Notes: a model not told the origin generated them from the letters alone. DNA of 64,000 nt from Alsobacter sp045348435 (GCF_045348435.1 NZ_CP157484.1:4092001-4156000); one strand, 5' to 3'; positions 1-9,011 are shown, counted from the stretch's first letter. Translations and numbers: made by a program.

Positions 1-21
1 ATGGCCAAGATCGCCGGCTGA
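1..21 (+). CDS. Possible 3' end of a gene upstream of ruvC (YebC-like tail)
   Basis: Seven codons at the window edge read MAKIAG followed by TGA, in the same direction as ruvC. YebC/PmpR-type transcriptional regulators commonly precede ruvC in alphaproteobacteria and end in a short basic, alanine-rich tail, so this could be the last residues of yebC. Only six residues are visible, so the assignment rests on gene order and is weak. The ATG at base 1 is probably an internal methionine. Confidence 0.3.
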   Translation: MAKIAG

Positions 22-80
22 CCAGCGGCGAGGCGCCGCCGCACTGGCGGCGCAGCCTGCGCTCGGGCTAACTCGCCCGC

Positions 81-602
81 ATGAGCATCCAGGCGATTCG
101 CATCCTCGGCATCGACCCCGGCCTCCGCAACACGGGCTGGGGCGTGGTCGACACCTTGGGCTCGCGCCTGAGCTTCGTGGCCTGCGGATCCGTTCACTCG
201 GACGGCAAGCTGACGCTGGCCGACCGCCTGCGCCAGTTGCACGAGCAACTCGCCGAAGTGATCCACGCCCACCAGCCCGACGAGTGCGCCGTGGAGGAAA
301 CCTTCGTCAACAAGGACGCCCGCGCCACGCTGAAGCTAGGCCATGCCCGAGGCATCGCGCTGCTGGCGCCTGCGCAGGCCGGCCTGTCCGTCGCCGAATA
401 CGCCCCCAACCTGGTGAAAAAGACCATCGTGGGCGCCGGCCACGCCGAAAAGGACCAGATCCACATGATGGTCCGCGTCCTGCTGCCCAAGGCCGACCCG
501 CAATCGGCCGACGCCGCCGACGCGCTCGCGGTGGCGCTCACCCACGCGCAGCACCGCGGCGCCCGAGCCCTCGAAGCCGCCGTGCTGGCGAGAGCCCGCT
601 GA
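81..602 (+). CDS. ruvC: Crossover junction endodeoxyribonuclease RuvC
   Basis: RuvC resolves Holliday junctions by symmetric nicking after RuvAB branch migration. The 173-residue protein has the usual length and an RNase H-like fold. The acidic active-site residues are visible: Asp12 in LGIDPG near the N-terminus, the Glu pair at about 71-72 in VEET, and Asp144/Asp147 in DAADALAVALTHA near the C-terminus. The start at 81 places the catalytic Asp at the expected distance from the N-terminus. It is first in a ruvC-ruvA-ruvB series with short gaps (18 bp to ruvA), so co-transcription is likely. In many bacteria the set is damage-inducible, but I did not identify a LexA box here. Confidence 0.97.
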   Translation: MSIQAIRILGIDPGLRNTGWGVVDTLGSRLSFVACGSVHSDGKLTLADRLRQLHEQLAEVIHAHQPDECAVEETFVNKDARATLKLGHARGIALLAPAQAGLSVAEYAPNLVKKTIVGAGHAEKDQIHMMVRVLLPKADPQSADAADALAVALTHAQHRGARALEAAVLARAR

Positions 603-620
603 GCATGCTGGAATAGATCG

Positions 621-1238
621 ATGATCGGAAAGCTCAAAGGCACCATCGACAGCTTCGCCGAGGACTCCATCGTTCTCGACGTGCACGGCGTCGGCTACGT
701 GGTGCAGTGCTCGGCCAAGACGCTCGGCGCCCTGCCGGCGGCCGGCGAGGCCGTGGTGCTCTCCATCGAGACGCAGGTGCGCGAGGACGCGATCCGGCTC
801 TTCGGCTTCCGCACCGACCAGGAGCGCGAGTGGTTTCGCCTGCTGCAGACCGTGCAGGGCGTCGGCGCCAAGGTGGCGCTCGGCATCCTGTCCGTGCTCG
901 ACGGCGGCGCGCTGGCGACGGCCATCGGCACGCAGGACAAGGCCGCCGTGGCCCGTGCGCCGGGCGTCGGGCCGAAGCTCGCCGCCCGCATCGTCGCCGA
1001 GCTGAAGGACAAGGCGCCCGGCCTGGGTTCGCTCGACCCCGCCCTCGTGCGCCTCGCCGGGGCGGTGGAGGACCGGACCGCGCCCAAGCCCGTCGCCGAC
1101 GCCGTGTCGGCGCTCGTCAATCTCGGCTACGCGCAGGCGCAGGCCTCGGCGGCCGTCGCCGCCGCGCTCAAGAATGGCGGCGAAGGCGTCGAGGCGCCGC
1201 AGCTCATCCGGCTGGGGTTGCGGGAGCTGGCGCGGTGA
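621..1238 (+). CDS. ruvA: Holliday junction branch migration protein RuvA
   Basis: RuvA tetramers bind the four-way junction and load the RuvB helicase rings. The 205-residue product opens with MIGKLKGTID and the OB-fold domain (about 1-62). Helix-hairpin-helix repeats follow, including LLQTVQGVGAKVALGIL and APGVGPKLAARIVAEL (about 70-130). A variable linker leads to the C-terminal RuvB-contacting domain (about 155-205, VSALVNLGYAQAQA). It lies 18 bp after ruvC and 10 bp before ruvB, consistent with one transcript. Confidence 0.97.
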   Translation: MIGKLKGTIDSFAEDSIVLDVHGVGYVVQCSAKTLGALPAAGEAVVLSIETQVREDAIRLFGFRTDQEREWFRLLQTVQGVGAKVALGILSVLDGGALATAIGTQDKAAVARAPGVGPKLAARIVAELKDKAPGLGSLDPALVRLAGAVEDRTAPKPVADAVSALVNLGYAQAQASAAVAAALKNGGEGVEAPQLIRLGLRELAR

Positions 1239-1248
1239 GGGCTGACGC

Positions 1249-2298
<1,050 letters not shown>

Positions 2299-2369
2299 AT
2301 TGCAACCAGCGAATGCTGGTCAGGTGTGCGTTTCAGGCCGATCCTGCTCGCATCGCTGGCTGGACCAGC

Positions 2370-2388
2370 AGGCCGCTTGGCCTCTTTT
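2370..2388 (+). terminator. Weak hairpin plus T-run between ruvB and hicA
   Basis: A 5-bp stem (AGGCC-GCTT-GGCCT) is followed by CTTTTC. It lies after ruvB and just before the proposed hicA start. The stem is short, so termination would be inefficient. It could partly separate ruv transcription from the hicA-hicB-ybgC unit. Confidence 0.25.
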
Positions 2389-2402
2389 CGCCAAATTCAG
2401 CA

Positions 2403-2651
2403 TTGAACGCCAAGCAAGACCTCCTGGCGCAGATGAGGCGCAATCCTGCTGGCGACTGGTCCATTGGCGATGTCGAGGTCTTGTGCCGTCAGCATGGCCT
2501 CACATTCATTCGGGGCGCGGGAACGTCGCACTGCCACGTCAAGCATCGTGCTGCGCCCGAGATGCTGACCATTCCGGCCCGTCGGCCGATCAAGCCGGTC
2601 TACATTCGCCTGCTCGTGCGTTATATTCTGCAACACGGAGACGCACGATGA
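2403..2651 (+). CDS. hicA: HicA-family mRNA interferase toxin
   Basis: HicA toxins are small double-stranded-RNA-binding-fold proteins that cleave mRNA and are neutralised by HicB. From a TTG start at 2403 the product is 82 residues, the normal HicA size. It begins NAKQDLLAQMRRNPAGDW, carries the GTSH motif with the putative catalytic His43, and ends with the family signature LTIPARRPIKPVYIRLLV. An ATG at 2313 would add 30 residues unlike the family, so I prefer TTG. The TGA stop overlaps the hicB start (ATGA), giving translational coupling. The toxin-first order is typical of hicAB. It sits between ruvB and ybgC, where no toxin-antitoxin pair is normally found. The TTG start is inferred and lacks a strong ribosome binding site. 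Confidence 0.85.
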   Translation: MNAKQDLLAQMRRNPAGDWSIGDVEVLCRQHGLTFIRGAGTSHCHVKHRAAPEMLTIPARRPIKPVYIRLLVRYILQHGDAR

Positions 2652-2872
2652 GACTGTCTTACCCGGTGGAGATCAGCCCGCTCTCGGACGAAGACGGAGG
2701 CGGATATCTCGCCACGGCGCCGGATCTCCCCGGCTGCATGTCGGACGGGGAAACGCCGGAAGAGGCGCTGCATAACGTCCTTGAAGCAATCGAGTCCTGG
2801 CTCGATGCGGCGCGCAGCATGGCGTTGGAGGTTCCCCCGCCCCGGCGGATTCCGGTGCAAGCCGCCTCGTGA
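2648..2872 (+). CDS. hicB: HicB-family antitoxin (short form)
   Basis: HicB antitoxins block HicA. The 74-residue product matches the partial RNase H-like HicB fold: YPVEISPLSDEDGGGYLATAPDLPGC followed by SDGETPEEALHNVLEAIESWLDAA. It ends soon after, at PPPRRIPVQAAS, with no C-terminal helix-turn-helix or ribbon-helix-helix region. It probably cannot bind an operator itself in the way longer HicB proteins do. The start overlaps the hicA stop, and its TGA overlaps the GTG start of ybgC. All three genes are therefore likely translated from one message. Confidence 0.85.
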   Translation: MRLSYPVEISPLSDEDGGGYLATAPDLPGCMSDGETPEEALHNVLEAIESWLDAARSMALEVPPPRRIPVQAAS

Positions 2873-3306
2873 AGCCCCACTCCCTCCCGATCCGCGTCTA
2901 CTACGAGGACACGGACTTCTCCGGAGTCGTGTACCACGCCTCCTATCTGCGCTTTTTGGAGCGCGGGCGGACCGAGTTCATCCGGGACCTCGGCGTCGAC
3001 CAAGCGCTTCTCCATGGCGACCATGGCTTCGGCTTCGTGGTCCGCCGCATGACCATCGACTGGCTGAAGCCAGCCCGCATGGACGACGTGGTCGTAGTCG
3101 AGACCCGCCCGGCGCTGCTGAAGGCCGCCAGCATGACGCTGACCCAGCGGGTCGTGCTGGGCGAGGAAACGCTCGTCGCCGCCGAGGTGCTCATCGCGTC
3201 GGTCGTGCATGGGCGGCCGTCGAGGTTGCCGCCGGACATTCGCGAACGCATCACCGCCGCCGCGCAGGACGCCGGGGTGGATGTGTCCCCGAAGACGCGC
3301 CGGTAA
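2869..3306 (+). CDS. ybgC: Tol-Pal system-associated acyl-CoA thioesterase YbgC
   Basis: YbgC is a hotdog-fold acyl-CoA thioesterase encoded with the Tol-Pal genes. The 145-residue product has the family signature RVYYEDTDFSGVVYHASYLRFLERGRTEF-like N-terminus, with the catalytic Asp in EDTDFSG and the His in VVYH, at the usual size. Translation begins with GTG at 2869, overlapping the hicB TGA (GTGA), so its translation appears coupled to the antitoxin. This is unusual for a cell-envelope gene. A 184-bp gap then precedes tolQ, giving room for a separate tolQ promoter. Confidence 0.93.
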   Translation: MKPHSLPIRVYYEDTDFSGVVYHASYLRFLERGRTEFIRDLGVDQALLHGDHGFGFVVRRMTIDWLKPARMDDVVVVETRPALLKAASMTLTQRVVLGEETLVAAEVLIASVVHGRPSRLPPDIRERITAAAQDAGVDVSPKTRR

Positions 3307-3490
3307 CCCGACATTAACCCTGACGGGGCCTTAACTCGAAACAGGGTGAAAGGCGCGGCGGCAGACGGGCTCGCGCCCTTAGTTTCGCCGGATTCCGGGG
3401 CGACTGACACGGGCTCGCATCAAGCTGTCCCGCGTCAACGTTCCGGCCGCCCGCAGCCGTGCGGGTTCGCAGGACGAAAGGACATTGCCG

Positions 3491-4204
3491 ATGAATCCGA
3501 CCGACGTGATGGCGAGCGGTCTCGCCGCCCCGGAGATCTCCGTCTGGCACATGTTCTGGAACGCGAGCTTCGTGGTGAAGTTCGTGATGCTGGGCCTTCT
3601 GGCCGCTTCCGTCTGGTGCTGGGCGATCATCATCGACAAGACGCTGCTGTTCTCGCGCACCCGCAAGGCCATGGACCGCTTCGAAGAGGTGTTCTGGTCG
3701 GGCCAGTCGCTGGAAGAACTCTACCGCATGCTCAACGAGCGCCAGACCAGCACCATGGCGGCGGTGTTCGTCGCCGCGATGCGGGAGTGGAAGCGCTCCT
3801 TCGAGGGCTCCAGCCGGGCCGTGATGGGGCTCTCCCAGCGCATCGACAAGGTGCTGGACGTCACCATCAACCGCGAGGTGGAGCGGCTTGAATCCAAGCT
3901 GCTGGTGCTGGCCACCATCGGCTCCTCGGCCCCCTTCATCGGCCTGTTCGGCACGGTGTGGGGCATCATGACGTCGTTCCGCTCCATCGCGGCCTCCAAG
4001 AACACCTCGCTGGCCGTCGTCGCCCCCGGCATCGCCGAGGCGCTCTTCGCCACCGCGATCGGCCTCTTCGCCGCCATCCCGGCGGTCATCGCCTACAACA
4101 AGCTCCAGGCCGAGGCGGCCAAGCAGCAGGCCCGGCTCGAGGGCTTCGCCGACGAGTTCTCCGCCATCCTGTCCCGCCAGATCGACGAGCGGATCGCAGC
4201 CTGA
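3491..4204 (+). CDS. tolQ: Tol-Pal system proton channel protein TolQ
   Basis: TolQ is the multi-spanning inner-membrane subunit of the TolQR proton-driven motor, homologous to ExbB and MotA. The 237-residue product has three hydrophobic segments: about 23-45 (FVVKFVMLGLLAASVWCWAII), about 140-165 (LATIGSSAPFIGLFGTVWGIM) and about 175-200 (APGIAEALFATAIGLFAAIPA). The last two carry the conserved GTVWGIM and EALFATAIGL motifs. ATG at 3491 is chosen over an in-frame TTG two codons upstream because AAAGGA at 3476-3481 is well spaced. It is followed 24 bp later by tolR. Confidence 0.96.
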   Translation: MNPTDVMASGLAAPEISVWHMFWNASFVVKFVMLGLLAASVWCWAIIIDKTLLFSRTRKAMDRFEEVFWSGQSLEELYRMLNERQTSTMAAVFVAAMREWKRSFEGSSRAVMGLSQRIDKVLDVTINREVERLESKLLVLATIGSSAPFIGLFGTVWGIMTSFRSIAASKNTSLAVVAPGIAEALFATAIGLFAAIPAVIAYNKLQAEAAKQQARLEGFADEFSAILSRQIDERIAA

Positions 4205-4228
4205 TCCGGTCCGCAAGGAGACGCCCCC

Positions 4229-4690
4229 ATGGCCATGTCGGCAGCCGGCGCAGGAGCCCAGGGCGGTGGACGCCGCCGCCGCGGCGGCAAGCGCCATCGC
4301 CCGATGTCGGACATCAACATGACGCCGTTCATCGACGTCATGCTGGTGTTGCTCATCATCTTCATGGTGGCCGCCCCGCTGCTGACCGCGGGCGTGCCGC
4401 TCGACCTGCCGCAGACCCGCGCGGCGGCGCTGAACATCGACAAGCAGCCGCTGACTATTTCGGTGAAGGCGGACGGCAAGATCTACCTGATGGAGACCGC
4501 CGTCGCGCGCGACGAGATCGTGGCCAAGCTCACCGCGGTCGCGGGCGCCGGCCAGGGCCAGGACGAGCGCATCTATGTGCGCGGCGACAAGGCCGTGAAC
4601 TACGGCGCGATCGCGGACGTGATGTCGGTGATTACGGCGGCGGGCTATCGCAAGGTCGCGCTCATCACCGAGCAGGATCTCAAGAAATGA
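4229..4690 (+). CDS. tolR: Tol-Pal system protein TolR
   Basis: TolR is the ExbD-like single-span subunit of the TolQR motor. The 153-residue protein has a basic glycine/arginine-rich cytoplasmic tail. The signature MSDINMTPFIDVMLVLLIIFM follows at about 26-46, with the proton-carrying Asp36 inside the membrane helix, then a periplasmic domain ending KVALITEQDLKK. AAGGAGA lies just upstream of the ATG at 4229; a second in-frame ATG at 4235 is also possible. It lies between tolQ and tolA in the expected order. Confidence 0.95.
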   Translation: MAMSAAGAGAQGGGRRRRGGKRHRPMSDINMTPFIDVMLVLLIIFMVAAPLLTAGVPLDLPQTRAAALNIDKQPLTISVKADGKIYLMETAVARDEIVAKLTAVAGAGQGQDERIYVRGDKAVNYGAIADVMSVITAAGYRKVALITEQDLKK

Positions 4691-4724
4691 GCCGCCCGCC
4701 CCTTCCGACGAGGGATGCGGCGGC

Positions 4725-6068
4725 GTGAAGTTCGACCGGTCCCGACCTGGCGCGATCATCTCGGCGGCGGTCCATGTGGGCCTGCTGGGGCTGACGCTCG
4801 TCGCCTTCTCGGACACGCAGAAATTCGACGACGCGTCGGAAGCCGTCCCGGTCGAGGTCATCACCGAGAGCCAGCTGTCGCAGATCACCAAGGGCGAGAA
4901 GACCGCCAAGGAGGTCAAGCCGGACGCCAAGACCCGCGTCGACAAGGTCGCCGAGCGCGAGGAGACCAAGCCCGAGACGCTGGATCTGAAACGCGACGTG
5001 CCGACGCCGCCGAGCCGGCCCCAGGCCGACGCCGTCCCGATGCCGCCCGAGCGCCCCGCCGACTCGCAGGCCGAAGCCGAGAAGGCCCGCGCCGACGCGG
5101 AGGCCAAGGCCGCCGCAGAGGCTCAGAAGGCCGCCGCCGAAGCCCAGAAAGCCGCCGCTGCAGAGGCGAAAGCCGCCGCCGACGCTCAGGCCCGCGCGGA
5201 GGCCCAAGCCCGCGCCAAGGCGGCCGCCGCGGCTCAGGCCAAGGCCGCCGCGCAGGCCAAGGCCGCCGAGGAAGCCCAGGAGGCGCTCGAGAAGGCGCAG
5301 GAGGCCAAGGCCCAGGCCGAAGCGAAGGCCCAGGCGGAAGCCAAGGCCCGCGCTGACGCCAAGGCGAAGGCCGATGCGGAGGCGAAGGCCCAGGCGGTCG
5401 CCGAAGCCAAGGCGGAGGCCGAGGCCAAGCGCAAGGAAGAAGCCCGCCTCAAGGCCGAGGCCGAGTCGCGCGAGGCCAAGATCCTGGCCGACATGCGCCG
5501 CAAGGAGGCCGAGGCCGAAGCCAAGCGCCGCGAGGTCGAGGCCCGCCAGCGCGCCGCCGAGCAGCAGAAGCTCGCCGCCATGGCGGCCCAGCAGGCCAAG
5601 GCGGCCGAGAAGGCCGAGAGCAAGTTCGACCCGTCCGCCATCGAGAAGATGCTGCACTCCAAGGAGAAGCCGTCGCAGTCCGGCTCCACCGGCAAGGAGA
5701 TCAGCCGCACCGCCAGCCTCGGCGCGCCGAAGGCGACCGGCCAGAAGCTCAATCCCAGCCAGAAGGACGCGCTCGGCTCGCTCCTCAAGGAGCAGCTGGC
5801 CCAGTGCTGGAGCCCGCCCGCCGGGCTCGCCAACGCCGACAATCTGAAGCCGCGGATCCGGATGTCGCTGAAGGAGGATGGATCCCTTTCGGCCGAGCCG
5901 ACATTGACCAACTCCTCGGGCGACCCCGCCTTCCGCTCCATGGCGGAAAGCGCGCTGCGAGCCGTCCGCAAATGCGCGCCGTTCAGGATCCCCGCCCAAT
6001 ATGCTCCCTTCTATGGCGACTGGAGCGACTGGAACATCACGTTCGACGCCAAGGAAATGTTGAGCTGA
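4725..6068 (+). CDS. tolA: Cell envelope integrity protein TolA
   Basis: TolA links the inner-membrane TolQR motor to outer-membrane partners. The 447-residue product has an N-terminal membrane anchor (about 9-30) carrying the S-x3-H motif (Ser13, His17) that couples to TolQR. A long Ala/Lys/Glu-rich helical rod spans roughly 110-310. The C-terminal TonB/TolA-type domain contains a Cys pair (Cys361, Cys417), as in classical TolA. The start is GTG at 4725, 34 bp after tolR. The rod gives a strongly biased, GCC/AAG-repetitive stretch of DNA. Confidence 0.93.
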   Translation: MKFDRSRPGAIISAAVHVGLLGLTLVAFSDTQKFDDASEAVPVEVITESQLSQITKGEKTAKEVKPDAKTRVDKVAEREETKPETLDLKRDVPTPPSRPQADAVPMPPERPADSQAEAEKARADAEAKAAAEAQKAAAEAQKAAAAEAKAAADAQARAEAQARAKAAAAAQAKAAAQAKAAEEAQEALEKAQEAKAQAEAKAQAEAKARADAKAKADAEAKAQAVAEAKAEAEAKRKEEARLKAEAESREAKILADMRRKEAEAEAKRREVEARQRAAEQQKLAAMAAQQAKAAEKAESKFDPSAIEKMLHSKEKPSQSGSTGKEISRTASLGAPKATGQKLNPSQKDALGSLLKEQLAQCWSPPAGLANADNLKPRIRMSLKEDGSLSAEPTLTNSSGDPAFRSMAESALRAVRKCAPFRIPAQYAPFYGDWSDWNITFDAKEMLS

Positions 6069-6127
6069 TCCCACCCGCCTTTTTCGCGTCCCCCATCCTT
6101 TCCTGAAAGAAAGCAACGGTTCGTCCG

Positions 6128-7480
6128 ATGTCCCTTTCCAAGACCGCCCTTCCCCTCGGCTTGCCTCCGCTCACCCGCCGCTCCGCGCTGCTGGGAGCGG
6201 CCGGCTTCGCGGCCGCGTCGCTGGCCGGCGTCGCCGGCGCCGAGGCCGAGATCTCCATCACCATCGACCGCGGCAACTTCCAGCCGATGCCGATCGCCAT
6301 CACCGATTTCGGCGGCGCGGACCCCAACCTGGGCGCGCAGATCTCCGGCGTGATCACCAACAACCTGAAGCGCTCGGGCGTGTTCTCGATCATCGACAAG
6401 AAGGCCTTCGTCGAGAAGGTCTCCAGCGTCGACTCGGCCCCGCAATTCGATAGCTGGAAGGTCATCAACGCGCAGGCGCTGGTCACCGGCCGCATCACCC
6501 GCGACCCCTCGGGCCGCCTCAAGGCGGAGTTTCGCCTGTGGGACGTGTTCGCCGGCCAGCAGCTCACCGGGCAGCAATATTTCACCGACCCAAATAACTG
6601 GCGCCGCGTCGCCCACATCATCTCCGACGCGATCTATGCGCGCCTGACGGGCGACAAGGGCTTTTTCGACAGCCGGGTCGTCTTCGTCGACGAGACCGGG
6701 CCCAAGGACAACCGCAAGAAGCGCCTCGCCATCATGGACCAGGACGGCGCCAATGTGCGCTACCTGACCCGCGGCGACGACCTCGTCGTGACCCCGCGCT
6801 TCTCGCCGTCGAGCCAGGAAGTGACCTACATGTCCTTCGGCGGCGGCGACCCGCGCGTCTACCTGCTGAACATCGAGACCGGCCAGCGCGAGGTCGTCGG
6901 CAACTTCCCGGGCATGACCTTCGCGCCGCGCTTCTCGCCGGACGGCCAGAAGATCGTCATGAGCCTCAGCCAGGGCTCGTCGTCGAACATCTTCGTCATG
7001 GACCTGCGGTCGCGCACGACGACCCGGCTCACCGACTCCAGCGCCATCGACACCTCGCCTTCCCTGTCGCCGGACGGCTCGCAGATGGTGTTTGAGTCCG
7101 ACCGCGGCGGCGCTCCGCAGATCTACCAGATGCCGGCCGGCGGCGGCCCGGCCAAGCGCATCTCTTTCGGCGAGGGCCGCTACTCGACGCCGGTCTGGTC
7201 GCCGCGCGGCGACTACATCGCCTTCACCAAGCAGAAGGGCTCCACCTTCGCGATCGGCATCATGAAGCCGGACGGCTCGGGCGAGCGCATCCTCACCGAG
7301 GGCTTCCACAATGAGGGCCCCACCTGGGCCCCGAACGGCCGCTACCTGATGTTCTTCCGCGATGCGGGCGGCAGCGGCGGCGCCAAGGTGTTCATGGTCG
7401 ACATCACCGGCCGCGTCGAGGTGCCCGTGCCGTCGCCGGCCTACGCCTCCGACCCGTCCTGGGGTCCCTTGCTGAACTGA
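6128..7480 (+). CDS. tolB: Tol-Pal system beta-propeller protein TolB
   Basis: TolB is the periplasmic beta-propeller partner of Pal and TolA. The 450-residue product has an N-terminal alpha/beta domain (about 40-170), then propeller repeats with SPDG-type blade motifs (FSPSSQEV, FSPDGQKI, LSPDGSQM, WSPRGDYI, WAPNGRYL). The signal peptide contains LTRRSALLGAAGFAAASLAG ahead of a likely cut after AEA, resembling a twin-arginine leader and not the Sec leader of E. coli TolB. pal normally follows tolB but is absent here. The next gene, 110 bp away, is lemA. Confidence 0.95.
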   Translation: MSLSKTALPLGLPPLTRRSALLGAAGFAAASLAGVAGAEAEISITIDRGNFQPMPIAITDFGGADPNLGAQISGVITNNLKRSGVFSIIDKKAFVEKVSSVDSAPQFDSWKVINAQALVTGRITRDPSGRLKAEFRLWDVFAGQQLTGQQYFTDPNNWRRVAHIISDAIYARLTGDKGFFDSRVVFVDETGPKDNRKKRLAIMDQDGANVRYLTRGDDLVVTPRFSPSSQEVTYMSFGGGDPRVYLLNIETGQREVVGNFPGMTFAPRFSPDGQKIVMSLSQGSSSNIFVMDLRSRTTTRLTDSSAIDTSPSLSPDGSQMVFESDRGGAPQIYQMPAGGGPAKRISFGEGRYSTPVWSPRGDYIAFTKQKGSTFAIGIMKPDGSGERILTEGFHNEGPTWAPNGRYLMFFRDAGGSGGAKVFMVDITGRVEVPVPSPAYASDPSWGPLLN

Positions 7481-7590
7481 ACCATCGCTCCCCGGGCGAG
7501 TTTGCAAGGCGCATTGGCTTGAAGCTTATGCGTCACTACATTCGAGCGCGCAGCCGGGCGTTGTCCGGCGAACCGTTCCGGGGGGTTCCC

Positions 7591-8187
7591 ATGGCAGTCC
7601 TGTCCCGCCTTCGCGCCGTCGCGGCGACGCTCGTCGTCGGCCTCGCCCTCTCCGCCTGCGGCATCAACAACGTGCCGACGCTGGAGGAGCAGGCCAAGAG
7701 CTCCTGGAGCGAGGTGCAGAACCAATACCAGCGCCGGGCCGACCTGATCCCGAACCTGGTCGAGACCGTGAAGGGCTACGCCAAGCAGGAGCAGGAGACC
7801 CTGACCCGCGTCGTCGAGGCCCGCGCCAAGGCGACCTCCATCAAGGTCGACGCCAGCACGGTGACCGATCCCGAGAAGTTCAAGCAGTTCCAGGATGCGC
7901 AGAACCAGCTCTCCGGCGCTCTCGGCCGGCTGATCGCAGTGAGCGAGGCCTATCCGGACCTGAAGTCGAACCAGAACTTCCTGGCCCTGCAATCCCAGCT
8001 CGAAGGCACCGAGAACCGCATCGCGGTCGCCCGGCGCGACTACATCCAGTCGGTGCAGGCCTACAACACCGAGATCCGAACGATCCCGGGCCGCTGGATC
8101 GCGGCGATCTTCTATCCCTCGGCCAAGCCGATGGAGACCTTCACGACCGCGCCCGAGAATCAGGCCGCCCCGAAGGTCACGTTCTGA
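7591..8187 (+). CDS. LemA family protein (putative lipoprotein)
   Basis: LemA proteins are membrane-attached helical-bundle proteins of poorly defined function, often encoded with TPM-domain proteins as here. From the ATG at 7591 the product is 198 residues with a lipoprotein-type signal (VVGLALSACG lipobox). The family core follows: WSEVQNQYQRRADLIPNLVETVKGYAKQEQETL and later NFLALQSQLEGTENRIAVARRDY. An upstream in-frame ATG at 7519 would add 24 residues that spoil the signal peptide. It is followed by two TPM genes in a probable three-gene unit. Confidence 0.92.
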   Translation: MAVLSRLRAVAATLVVGLALSACGINNVPTLEEQAKSSWSEVQNQYQRRADLIPNLVETVKGYAKQEQETLTRVVEARAKATSIKVDASTVTDPEKFKQFQDAQNQLSGALGRLIAVSEAYPDLKSNQNFLALQSQLEGTENRIAVARRDYIQSVQAYNTEIRTIPGRWIAAIFYPSAKPMETFTTAPENQAAPKVTF

Positions 8188-8213
8188 GCCGCGCGGCGGC
8201 TGGAGGCCGGCCC

Positions 8214-9011
8214 GTGACGACGCACCGCTTCGCGGCCGCGCTGCTGGCGCTGGCCTTCGGCCTCACGGCCGCCTGGGCCGCCCTGACGTTTCCGGCCCTG
8301 ACGGGCCGGGTCGTCGACCAGGCCTCGATCCTGTCGCCCGACGCCGTCCAGCGCATCGACGCCAAGCTGAAGGCGCATGAGGACAAGACCTCCGACCAGG
8401 TGGTGGTCGCCACCGTCCCGTCCCTGCAGGGGACCAGCGTGGAGGACTACGCCAACCAGCTCTTCCGCGCCTGGAAGCTGGGCCAGGCCAAGACCAACAA
8501 CGGCGTCCTGCTGCTGGTGGCCCCCAACGAGCGCAAGGTCCGCATCGAGGTGGGCTACGGGCTGGAGGGCGCGCTCACGGATGCGCTGTCCAAGGTGATC
8601 ATCAGCACGGCCGTCGCGCCCAAGTTCAAGTCCGGCGACTTCGCAGGCGGCATCGAGGCCGGCGTCGACGCGATCGTCTCCATCCTCACCGGGGACGCCG
8701 AGGAATGGCAGCGCCGCGCCAAGGTGCGGCCGCAGGACGACGCATCGTCCGACTGGATCATGAACCTCGTCGTCATGGCGATCGTGCTGTTCATCCTGTG
8801 GCGGATGATGTCGGGCGGGAGGGGCGGCCCGGGAGCGCCGGCCCATCGCACGCGTGGCGGCAACTGGATCGTCGTCCCGACCGGCGGGGGCGGCTTCGGC
8901 GGCGGTTTCAGCGGCGGTGGCGGCTGGTCCGGAGGCTCCGGCGGATTCGGGGGCGGGTTCTTCGGCGGCGGCGGCTCGTCCGGCGGCGGCGGCGCATCGG
9001 GGGACTGGTGA
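8214..9011 (+). CDS. TPM-domain membrane protein with glycine-rich tail
   Basis: The 265-residue product has an N-terminal signal segment, then a TPM (TLP18.3/Psb32/MOLO-1) domain at about 28-150 (GRVVDQASILSPDAVQRI, NNGVLLLVAPNERKVRIEVGYGLEG). One transmembrane helix lies at about 182-198 (WIMNLVVMAIVLFILW). A low-complexity Gly/Ser-rich C-terminus (FGGGFSGGGGW-like) completes it. This layout is common for YgcG-type proteins found beside LemA. The start is GTG at 8214. Its TGA overlaps the next start (TGATG). The biochemical role is unknown, though some TPM domains have been reported as phosphatases. Confidence 0.88.
   Translation: MTTHRFAAALLALAFGLTAAWAALTFPALTGRVVDQASILSPDAVQRIDAKLKAHEDKTSDQVVVATVPSLQGTSVEDYANQLFRAWKLGQAKTNNGVLLLVAPNERKVRIEVGYGLEGALTDALSKVIISTAVAPKFKSGDFAGGIEAGVDAIVSILTGDAEEWQRRAKVRPQDDASSDWIMNLVVMAIVLFILWRMMSGGRGGPGAPAHRTRGGNWIVVPTGGGGFGGGFSGGGGWSGGSGGFGGGFFGGGGSSGGGGASGDW

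Noticed and set aside
3314..3335. Two TTAAC repeats upstream of tolQ as a CtrA site.
   Set aside because: The TTAA and TTAA half-sites are 13 bases apart, counted from the first C, not 7, so they do not fit the CtrA consensus.
4725..6068. The repetitive tolA DNA as a tandem repeat or mobile element.
   Set aside because: The repetition is explained by the Ala/Lys/Glu-rich helical rod of TolA and is protein-level low complexity.
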